Shown piece after piece: positions 15,395 through 20,902 of a stretch of 20,902 nt of DNA; within the stretch, counting starts at the first letter, position 1; every line of letters starts with the position of its first letter. The position numbers were made by a program, and so were the translations under genes. The stretch spans positions 1 through 20,902 of the forward strand of contig DASYRM010000040.1 of assembly GCA_036004405.1 (NCBI GenBank), given 5' to 3'. Source of the stretch: DASYRM01 sp036004405. GTDB lineage: Bacteria > Acidobacteriota > Vicinamibacteria > Vicinamibacterales > UBA2999. The notes under the pieces were generated by a model that saw nothing but the letters and a program-made list of their open reading frames with translations, was not told where the DNA came from and did no database searches.

Positions 15395-17038
15395 CTACTT
15401 CAGTGTAAACCGCATGTTCAGCTGAATCAGCACGTCCACGGGGCGACCGTCCTTCGTGCCGGGCGTGAACGTCCACTGGCGCGCCGCATCGACGGCCGCA
15501 TCGTCGAGACCGTACACGGCGTCGAGTGACTTCGTCACCGTGATGTCGTCGACCGTCCCGTCGGCCCGGACGATGAGTGCCATCTCCACATCGCCCTGGA
15601 TCTTCTCCTGCATGGCCGCCGGGGTGTACCGCGGCTTCACTTCGCCCACCAGCCGCGGCAGCGTCACGCCCACGTCTTGCGCAGTGAAGGGGCCCTGACC
15701 CGGCGCCGCGGCGGCGCGCACGCCGAAGCCCGCCACGATCCGATCCGCTTCGTCGCGGGTGAAGTCGCCGCTGATGACCGCGCTGTCGCGAATCATGCTT
15801 CGCACGACCGGCGCCGCGATGACGCGGCCGTTCAACAGAATCGCCACCGGCCGGCCCAGATGAATCTTCGTGGACTCCGCCAGGCGATTCGAGCCCGCCG
15901 CGCTGAACGCCACGCCCACCGAGTAGCGTCCGGCCCCGGCGTCGATGACACGCGCGCTGGTCACGTCGGCACCAGTGACCACGGCGCCCGGCCGTAGATA
16001 GACCTTCTGGTTGGAGCCCTGCACGACGGCCTCGACCAGCCCGGTCGCTGGCTGCAGCTCCGCCAGTCGGACCTCGAGCGACGTGCTCCCCTGCAGGCCC
16101 AATGCAGGCAGCTCGAGCGGCAGCGCCGACAGCACCGATGCAGCAGTGCTGCCGAGAACGACGAGGAGCACGGCGAGGGCGGACACGAGACGGAGTCGGG
16201 TCATATGAGGCTCCTTCGAAAGCTGACGAAGACGGGACGCGAGGTGGCGGCGCCGCAGGAACGCCATCGCCGGGCGCGCGGCGTCGGGCGCATCGGCAAA
16301 CTCCAGCAGCGCCTCCATGTAGGCACGCCGCGCTGGCGTGCGCGCGACGACCTGCTGATCGACGACCTGCTCGCGGCTGAGATACACCTGCTCGAGCGCC
16401 CACCACATGGCCGGATGGAACCAGAACAGCGCGCGCACGACCTCTTCACACACGATGCCTGGCCAATCGCGACGGCGCACGTGCAGCAGCTCGTGGCACA
16501 ACACGGCCTGCTGCGCCTCGAGCGCCAGCGACTCGAAGCGAGACGGCAGCAGCACGATGGGACGCCGCCACCCGAACGTAACCGGCTGCGCGACATCGCC
16601 GGTCGTGCGGACCGCGGCCCACGGGCAGATTGCCTGCTGCAGTTCTCTCAGACCCGGCGCCAATGACGCCGGCCGGCTGCGACGGCGGAGCTGCCGGAGC
16701 CGAAGGCCGCCGAGGACCAGCCATGCCAGGCGGGCGGCGATGCCCGGAGCGACAATCCACAGCACCGCTGTCGCCGGGACGAACCACGCGGCGGACGGCG
16801 GCGCCGGCGATGCCGCTCGACCGACCGCGAAGCCGAACGTGACGGCGGCGGCTGGTCCGGCGGGCCGGAGGTCGGGCACGGCCGGCAGCAGCAGGCAGAG
16901 CACGACGACCGCGTGCCAGTAGTACAGCCGCGCGGCCGGCAGCGACAGGCGCACCGCCAGCGCCGCCAGCGCCGCCACCGCGACGAGAATCAGCAGCTGC
17001 GCGCTGTAGGTCAGGAGCGCCGCCGACGCCGCATTCAC
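15395..17038 (-). CDS. M56 (BlaR1-type) membrane metallopeptidase with SecD-head-like and TonB C-terminal domains
   Basis: This 547-residue protein starts at GTG 17038, overlapping the BlaI-type stop in GTGA. Residues 1-275 are an M56 domain with hydrophobic spans at about 8-30, 39-53 and 86-110, the zinc motif HELLH (182-186) and the downstream REQVVD (222-227). Another hydrophobic segment (283-305) follows. Residues 345-440 (VYLRPGAVVTGADV, then VGVAFSAAGSNRLAEST, GRPVAILLNGRVIAAPVV, ISGDFTRDEADRIV) resemble the P1 head of SecD. Residues about 459-547 are a TonB C-terminal-like domain: GEVKPRYTPAAMQEKIQGDV, DAARQWTFTPGTKDGRPV. In BlaR1 the M56 domain is switched on by an outer sensor and leads to loss of the BlaI repressor. 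Here the penicillin-binding sensor is absent, so the signal and partner are unknown. Confidence 0.85.
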   Translation of the reverse strand: MNAASAALLTYSAQLLILVAVAALAALAVRLSLPAARLYYWHAVVVLCLLLPAVPDLRPAGPAAAVTFGFAVGRAASPAPPSAAWFVPATAVLWIVAPGIAARLAWLVLGGLRLRQLRRRSRPASLAPGLRELQQAICPWAAVRTTGDVAQPVTFGWRRPIVLLPSRFESLALEAQQAVLCHELLHVRRRDWPGIVCEEVVRALFWFHPAMWWALEQVYLSREQVVDQQVVARTPARRAYMEALLEFADAPDAARPAMAFLRRRHLASRLRQLSKEPHMTRLRLVSALAVLLVVLGSTAASVLSALPLELPALGLQGSTSLEVRLAELQPATGLVEAVVQGSNQKVYLRPGAVVTGADVTSARVIDAGAGRYSVGVAFSAAGSNRLAESTKIHLGRPVAILLNGRVIAAPVVRSMIRDSAVISGDFTRDEADRIVAGFGVRAAAAPGQGPFTAQDVGVTLPRLVGEVKPRYTPAAMQEKIQGDVEMALIVRADGTVDDITVTKSLDAVYGLDDAAVDAARQWTFTPGTKDGRPVDVLIQLNMRFTLK

Positions 17039-17412
17039 GACTCGGCTCCGTCGATCAGGCGCTTCAGCTCGGCGCGCTCGGCTTTGGACAGGCGAGAGTC
17101 GGCGGCCAGGTGCACCAGCAGCGGCCTGGCCGCGCCGTCGAAGACGCGGTCGACGAACTCGCGGACCATCGCGGAGAGCACGCGGCGCTCGGGCTCCGCC
17201 GGGCGGTAGCGGAAGGCGCGGCCATGCGGCTCCTTGAGCAGGTAGCCCTTGGTCTCGAGGATGTTCATCATGGTCATCACCGTCGTGTAGGCGATGCGGC
17301 GCCGCTCGCGGAGCGTCTCGTAGACCTCGCGCACGGTCGCGTCCTTCTTTGCCCAGACGACTTTCATGATGGCCAGCTCCTGCCCGGTGAGTGTCGAAGA
17401 GGGCTGCGTCAT
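17035..17412 (-). CDS. BlaI/MecI/CopY-family transcriptional repressor (module 1)
   Basis: From ATG 17412 the protein has 125 residues, normal for the family. A TTG 24 nt upstream is in frame but lies above the likely -10 box and inside the promoter, so ATG 17412 is preferred. A winged-helix domain occupies residues about 7-72: LTGQELAIMKVVWAKKDATVREVYETL, RRIAYTTVMTMMNILETKGYLLKE, GRAFRYRPAEP. The C-terminal helices (75-122) form the dimerisation region. BlaI-type proteins bind as dimers to an inverted repeat over the promoter and are cleaved or released on a signal from the partner M56 protein, which follows with a 4-nt overlap. The perfect dyad just upstream is its likely operator, implying autoregulation. 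Confidence 0.93.
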   Translation of the reverse strand: MTQPSSTLTGQELAIMKVVWAKKDATVREVYETLRERRRIAYTTVMTMMNILETKGYLLKEPHGRAFRYRPAEPERRVLSAMVREFVDRVFDGAARPLLVHLAADSRLSKAERAELKRLIDGAES

Positions 17413-17415
17413 GTC

Positions 17416-17431
17416 TACTAGTGTATTAGTA
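17416..17431 (-). promoter_or_regulatory. operator dyad TACTA-gtgtat-TAGTA of module 1
   Basis: A perfect 5-bp inverted repeat with a 6-bp centre lies 4-19 bp upstream of ATG 17412 and covers the -10 region. It resembles the TACA/TGTA-type operators of the BlaI/MecI family in form and position. Binding would block transcription of the repressor and M56 genes. Confidence 0.6.
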
Positions 17432-17450
17432 CTCAATGACTCGTTGTCAA
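17423..17450 (-). promoter_or_regulatory. sigma70-like promoter of BlaI/M56 module 1
   Basis: On the minus strand TTGACA (17450-17445) is a perfect -35, followed after 16 bp by TAATAC (17428-17423); TACACT (17425-17420) is an alternative -10. Transcription would start about 0-5 nt before ATG 17412 and no ribosome binding site is present, so the mRNA is probably leaderless or nearly so. Confidence 0.55.
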
Positions 17451-17462
17451 GTCCCGGGGCCT

Positions 17463-17476
17463 ACGAAGATCTTCGT
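17463..17476 (+). promoter_or_regulatory. operator dyad A of module 2 (ACGAAGA/TCTTCGT)
   Basis: This perfect 14-bp palindrome lies immediately upstream of, and shares one base with, the -35 box of the module 2 promoter. It shares the word ACGAAG with dyad B, 19 bp downstream, suggesting two sites for one repressor. Confidence 0.55.
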
Positions 17477-17505
17477 TGACTTACGAAGTCGTTCGTAGCT
17501 AAGCT
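17476..17505 (+). promoter_or_regulatory. promoter of BlaI/M56 module 2
   Basis: TTGACT (17476-17481) is followed after 18 bp by TAAGCT (17500-17505). Initiation near 17512 would leave a leader of only a few bases before ATG 17515, and no clear ribosome binding site is seen, as for module 1. Dyad B fills the spacer. Confidence 0.45.
17482..17497 (+). promoter_or_regulatory. operator dyad B of module 2 (TACGAA-gtcg-TTCGTA)
   Basis: A perfect 6-bp inverted repeat with a 4-bp centre lies in the spacer between the -35 and -10 boxes. It differs in sequence from the module 1 dyad, so the two repressors probably recognise separate sites. A dimer bound here would block polymerase. Confidence 0.6.
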
Positions 17506-17514
17506 CGCCGCGAC

Positions 17515-17916
17515 ATGCCCAGCCCCGTCCTGCCGCGCCCCACCGATGCCGAGCTCACCATCCTGCGCGTGTTGTGGGCGAAGGGCCCCTCGACGGTGCG
17601 CCAGGTGCACGACGTGCTCGCCAGCGGCCACGCGCCGGGCTACACGACGGTACTGAAGCTCCTTCAGATCATGACGGACAAGGGGCTGACCACCCGCGAA
17701 TCGCTCGGGCTGCAGCACGTCTACACGGCGCGCCGCACCGAACAGGACACGCAGCGTCAGCTCCTCAAGGACCTGCTCGATCGCGCCTTCGACGGCTCCA
17801 CCTCGCAGCTCGTGATGCAGGCGCTCGCCACCACGCCGGCCTCACCCGAAGAGCTCCGCGACATCCGGCGCCTGCTCGCCGCCGCGGCCGCGCCCGCCAA
17901 GGAGAAGAAGCCGTGA
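17515..17916 (+). CDS. BlaI/MecI/CopY-family transcriptional repressor (module 2)
   Basis: The 133-residue protein starts at ATG 17515. The winged helix is at residues about 9-75: PTDAELTILRVLWAKGPSTVRQVHDVL, APGYTTVLKLLQIMTDKGLTTRE, LQHVYTARRTEQDT. The C-terminal helices (78-125) and an Ala-rich, Lys-ending tail follow. It is clearly a paralogue type of the repressor on the other strand but diverged through most of its length, including the recognition-helix region (PGYTTVLKLLQIM against IAYTTVMTMMNIL), which agrees with the different operator sequences. The partner M56 gene starts within the stop (GTGA). Likely autorepressed at the two dyads upstream. Confidence 0.93.
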   Translation: MPSPVLPRPTDAELTILRVLWAKGPSTVRQVHDVLASGHAPGYTTVLKLLQIMTDKGLTTRESLGLQHVYTARRTEQDTQRQLLKDLLDRAFDGSTSQLVMQALATTPASPEELRDIRRLLAAAAAPAKEKKP

Positions 17917-20558
17917 CCGTCATCCTGCTCGCCGACGTCACCATCCGCGCCGTCGCCGCGGCGCTTCTCCACTCGCTCTGGCAGGGCACGCTCGTGGCGG
18001 CCGTCACGGCCGTGCTGTGGTGGGCGCTGCGGCGAAGCCGCCCGACGGCGCGCTACGCGCTCGGCTGCGTCGCACTCGCACTCATGGTTGGTGCGTGGGC
18101 CGCGACCGCGTGGCGAACCGCGGTGCAGCTGATTCCAGCGGCGCCGGCGCGGGCGGCGGTCGGGGCACCGTCGCTGGGACCGGCCGGTCTGTTCGACTAC
18201 TCGCCCGCCATCCGCACCATCTCGCGGGCCGAACTCGAGGACGGCCGCGTGCCGTTGGCCCGCCGTCTGGACGTCAGGTCCGTCCGCCTGGTGCCGCTGT
18301 GGCTCGCCGGCGTGTTCGGACTCTCCTTCCGTCTGGCGCTGTCCTGGTGGCTGGTGCAGCGGCTCCGGCGCGCAGCGCACACGCCCGTGGCGTCGTTCGT
18401 CGCCGACCGCGTGGCGGCGCTGGCGGCGCGGCTGCGCGTCTCGCGCGCCGTGCACGTCGTCCAGTCCACGGCCGTGCAGGTGCCCGCGGTGATCGGGTGG
18501 CTGCGGCCGGTGATCCTGCTGCCCGCGAGCGCGCTGACAGGCCTGACCCTTCCGCAGCTCGACGCCATCCTGGCGCACGAGCTTGCGCACATCCGCCGCC
18601 ACGACTTCGCGGTGAACCTCCTGCAGACCGCCGCCGAGGTCCTGCTCTTCTACCATCCGGCGTGCTGGTGGATCTCGCGGCGGGTGCGCGCCGAGCGCGA
18701 GCTGTGCTGCGACGACATCGCGGTGTCGCTGTGCGGCGACCGCGTGCTTTACGCCACGGCGCTGGCCGACCTCGAGGCGCTGCGCGCCGAGCCCACGCTG
18801 GCGCTCGCCGCGACCGACGGCCCGCTGCTGCACCGGGTGCGGCGTCTGCTCTCGTCCTCACCGGAGGGGTCGCGCGGGCCCGGCCTCACCGCGGCGCTCG
18901 TGCCGGCTGCGCTGCTGGCGCTGGTCATGACGGCGGCCACGCTGACCGCCGCGCCTGCGCCCCCTGCGCCCGCTCAAAGCGAGACCGCCGCACGCGATCG
19001 CACGGTGCCCGCCGGTCATGGCGTGGTGCGTGGACAGATCGTGGACGCGCAGTCGGGCCGCCCCGTCGCCGGCGCGAGCTACGAGATCACCGGCCCGGAG
19101 GACTCGGTGCTCGGACAGGCGGGAGACGACGGACGGTTCGAGACCCGGCCGATCAAGGCCGGCACCTACACGATGTCGGCCCGCGCCAAGGGCTACGTGA
19201 TGGGCTGGTTCGGCCCGCGGGAATCGCCGTTCGGCGCGCCGATCGACGTGCGCGCCGGCCGTATTTCCGGTGGCATCGACGTCAAGATGCACGCCTCGGG
19301 AGCCATCAACGGCCGCATCGTGGATGAACGCGGCAACGGGCTGCACGGCGTCGAAATCGTGCTCGAAGCGGTGCCCCCCGCGTCGGGCGGTCTGCGGAAT
19401 GAGGCCGCCTTTGCGCAGACCGTCGAAGACGGCGTCTACCGCGTCACCGCCGCGCCAGGCGACTACTACGTCCGTGCGTACGTCGGCGACCCGCTCCACC
19501 TGGCGAAGGGGCAGCGTGCGCAGACCTACGTGACAACGTTCTATCCCGGCTCACGGGTGAAGGAGGAGGCGCAGCCGCTGCACGTCGACGCCGGGCTCGA
19601 CCTCTACGACATCGACTTCAAGCTGTCCACCGCCAGCCTCCTGCGCGTCAGCGGCCGCGTCGTCGATCCCAGCGGCGACAGCATCGCGGGCCTCCGCGTC
19701 GCTGTGATGGGCATGAGCAGCGGCGCCCGTGGCGGGCGCGACAACTCCGTGGCCGTCGACGCGGAAGGCCGCTTCGAAATCCACGACCTCGTGCCCGGCC
19801 ATTACATGGTCAACGTGTGGGATCAGCGCCGCACCTCGCGGTGGGTAGGTGCGATGAAGGACCTGACCCTTGACGCGGATGTGGACGACCTGGAGATGCG
19901 TGCGTCGATCGGCGCGCACGTCAGCGGACGCGTCGTCCGGGACGCGTCGAGTACGCGCGAGATCGATTTCACCGAAGTACACGTCGGCTTCGAGAAACAG
20001 ATGGGCGACGGCGGATTCAGAACGTCCGGCGGGAAGATCGTCGCCGCCGATGGCACGTTCGAAACCGAGACACCAGGCGGCCCCGTCAGCATCGGCGTCG
20101 AGTCGCTTCCAGAGGGATGGACCGTGAAGTCGATCCATCTCGATCGCGTGGACGTCGACGGACAGGCCGTGGACATGAGCGGCGGCACGCGTCAGCTGCA
20201 GATCGTGCTCACGGATCGCGTCACCGGCGTGGCCGGCATGGTCGTGGACCGCAACGGGCGCACGCTCGCCGGGTACTCGGTGGTGCTGTTCGCCGATGAC
20301 GAACGGCGATGGACGCCAAACTCACGGTTCGTGATGTCGGCCCAATCCAGCCAGACCGGCCAGTTCCGGTTGAAGAAAGTGCCGCCGGGCGACTACTTCG
20401 CGGTGGCCGTACGGGACCTGCCGTTCCGCGCGTGGACGAACCCGGACGTCCTCATCCGCCTGCAGTCGATCGCCACCAAGCTGACGGTGAGCGAGGCCGA
20501 GCAGAAGACGATCTCGATTCGCGCCTCGCCGACGCCGGAGAATCTGCCGGGGCGCTAG
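17913..20558 (+). CDS. M56 (BlaR1-type) membrane metallopeptidase with C-terminal carboxypeptidase-regulatory-like repeats
   Basis: From GTG 17913 the protein has 881 residues and overlaps the repressor stop by 4 nt. The M56 domain (about 1-320) has hydrophobic spans at about 11-38, 47-66 and 127-147, zinc motif HELAH (222-226) and the downstream ERELCCDDIA (261-270), whose acidic residues complete the usual M56 site. A further span (326-346) leads to an exported region of about 530 residues containing about five CarboxypepD_reg/CNA-B-like beta-sandwich units, starting near 371 (VVRGQIVDAQSGRPVAGASYEI), 458 (INGRIVDERGNGLHGVEI), 580 (VSGRVVDPSGDSIAGLRV), 670 and 770 (VAGMVVDRNGRTLAGYSV). These replace the beta-lactam sensor of BlaR1 and may bind a ligand or wall component (inference). 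The stop TAG shares the TA at the edge of the IS630 element, so the true C-terminus may have been altered. Confidence 0.88.
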   Translation: MTVILLADVTIRAVAAALLHSLWQGTLVAAVTAVLWWALRRSRPTARYALGCVALALMVGAWAATAWRTAVQLIPAAPARAAVGAPSLGPAGLFDYSPAIRTISRAELEDGRVPLARRLDVRSVRLVPLWLAGVFGLSFRLALSWWLVQRLRRAAHTPVASFVADRVAALAARLRVSRAVHVVQSTAVQVPAVIGWLRPVILLPASALTGLTLPQLDAILAHELAHIRRHDFAVNLLQTAAEVLLFYHPACWWISRRVRAERELCCDDIAVSLCGDRVLYATALADLEALRAEPTLALAATDGPLLHRVRRLLSSSPEGSRGPGLTAALVPAALLALVMTAATLTAAPAPPAPAQSETAARDRTVPAGHGVVRGQIVDAQSGRPVAGASYEITGPEDSVLGQAGDDGRFETRPIKAGTYTMSARAKGYVMGWFGPRESPFGAPIDVRAGRISGGIDVKMHASGAINGRIVDERGNGLHGVEIVLEAVPPASGGLRNEAAFAQTVEDGVYRVTAAPGDYYVRAYVGDPLHLAKGQRAQTYVTTFYPGSRVKEEAQPLHVDAGLDLYDIDFKLSTASLLRVSGRVVDPSGDSIAGLRVAVMGMSSGARGGRDNSVAVDAEGRFEIHDLVPGHYMVNVWDQRRTSRWVGAMKDLTLDADVDDLEMRASIGAHVSGRVVRDASSTREIDFTEVHVGFEKQMGDGGFRTSGGKIVAADGTFETETPGGPVSIGVESLPEGWTVKSIHLDRVDVDGQAVDMSGGTRQLQIVLTDRVTGVAGMVVDRNGRTLAGYSVVLFADDERRWTPNSRFVMSAQSSQTGQFRLKKVPPGDYFAVAVRDLPFRAWTNPDVLIRLQSIATKLTVSEAEQKTISIRASPTPENLPGR

Positions 20559-20902
20559 TGTCCCGTCCGCGTGGTTCGCGCAATAAGTGGCGCGGCCTGC
20601 AGATCGAGGGTTCTCTGGGCGAAGCGCGCAATGCTGGCGAGGATGTCGTCGGCGCTCTTGGTCCAGACGAACGGTTTCGCGGCGGCATGATGCGCCGCGA
20701 TGAACTCGCGGATCGCCGCTTTCAACTGGGCCACGCTCCGGTGAACGCCGCGGCGCAGCTGCTTGTTGGTGAGCTCGGCGAACCAGCGCTCGACGAGATT
20801 GAGCCACGACCCATAGGTCGGCGTGAAGTGGACATGGAAGCGCGGGCGCTTGGCGAACCAGTTCCGAATGAGCGGCGTCTTGTGCGTCCCGTAGTTGTCC
20901 AT
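20555..20902 (-). CDS. IS630-family transposase, C-terminal part (5' end outside window)
   Basis: The frame is open to the window edge and gives 115 residues. MDNYGTHKTPLIRNWF holds the second catalytic Asp (DNYGTHK) of the DDE site, and TPTYGSWLNLVERWFAELT holds the final Glu (NLVER); both are typical of IS630/Tc1-mariner-related transposases. The C-terminal helices (AAIREFIAAHHAAAKPFVWTKSADDIL) are normal for the group. The first catalytic Asp and the DNA-binding domain lie outside the window. The stop TAG (20557-20555) is made from the TA target dinucleotide and the neighbouring host base. Confidence 0.92.
   Translation of the reverse strand: MDNYGTHKTPLIRNWFAKRPRFHVHFTPTYGSWLNLVERWFAELTNKQLRRGVHRSVAQLKAAIREFIAAHHAAAKPFVWTKSADDILASIARFAQRTLDLQAAPLIARTTRTGH
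20556..20902 (-). mobile_element. IS630-family insertion sequence, one end (partial)
   Basis: The transposase frame abuts the M56 gene at TA (20556-20557). IS630 elements insert at TA and duplicate it, so the element most likely begins at 20558 with GTGTCCCGTCCGCG as its terminal inverted repeat. The other end lies beyond base 20902, so the matching repeat cannot be confirmed here. Confidence 0.7.

Noticed and set aside
17413..17436. TTG 17436 as start of the module 1 repressor.
   Set aside because: It lies upstream of the likely -10 box and within the promoter and operator, and ATG 17412 gives the usual BlaI length.
15395..20558. A beta-lactam resistance locus (blaR1-blaI-blaZ).
   Set aside because: Neither M56 protein has a penicillin-binding domain, and no beta-lactamase gene is present.
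1..20902. CRISPR arrays, tRNA or rRNA genes.
   Set aside because: No regularly spaced direct repeats and no cloverleaf or rRNA-like segments were seen; intergenic gaps are all under 180 bp.

Overview
The window is a dense, high-GC (roughly 70%) bacterial chromosome segment with no rRNA, tRNA, CRISPR or prophage signal. Two divergent BlaI-family repressor/M56 metallopeptidase pairs (one M56 carrying a TonB C-terminal domain, the other carboxypeptidase-regulatory-like domains), NHL repeats, a DinB-glyoxalase fusion, an IS630-type transposon end and a hairpin repeat made of the words 'cttcgccaaggctacgg' and 'ccgtagctttagcagagg' together suggest a soil-type Acidobacteriota, perhaps Vicinamibacteria. 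That assignment is inference from gene style only.

Layout. (1) 1-1071: the tail of a NUDIX hydrolase, then an overlapping membrane-anchored FkbM-type methyltransferase, ending at a hairpin repeat. (2) 1072-2013, minus: a DinB + VOC/glyoxalase fusion protein, divergent from the next block with the start codons touching. (3) 2012-11881, plus: a tight six-gene operon (gaps of 7 and 14 nt, then 4-, 4- and 1-nt overlaps). It encodes a GH-A-like hydrolase + GT2 glycosyltransferase + membrane + NHL-propeller protein, an ABC exporter half-transporter, two further glycosyltransferases, a PIG-L/LmbE deacetylase, and a zinc-ribbon SAM methyltransferase. (4) 11869-15065, minus: 5-formyltetrahydrofolate cyclo-ligase, an AlgI-like MBOAT O-acyltransferase and an AlgX/AlgJ-like SGNH protein. 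The last converges on block 3 with a 13-nt overlap. (5) 15242-15382, plus: a 46-aa single-span membrane protein with a very strong ribosome binding site. (6) 15395-20558: two complete BlaI/M56 modules arranged head to head around a 102-bp promoter/operator region that holds three inverted repeats of two kinds. (7) 20556-20902: the end of an IS630-family element, abutting the last M56 gene exactly at a TA dinucleotide that lies inside its stop codon.

How it may work together. Blocks 3 and 4 together hold assembly, trimming, deacetylation, methylation, O-acetylation and export functions, which I read as biosynthesis of a surface polysaccharide or glycoconjugate; the product is unknown. Block 6 looks like a pair of stress-sensing regulators built on the BlaR1/BlaI plan, but with output domains replaced by SecD-head-like/TonB-like and carboxypeptidase-regulatory-like domains instead of a penicillin-binding sensor. 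The most unusual items are the GH-GT2-NHL polypeptide and its operon, the M56-SecD-head-TonB fusion, and the double operator region.
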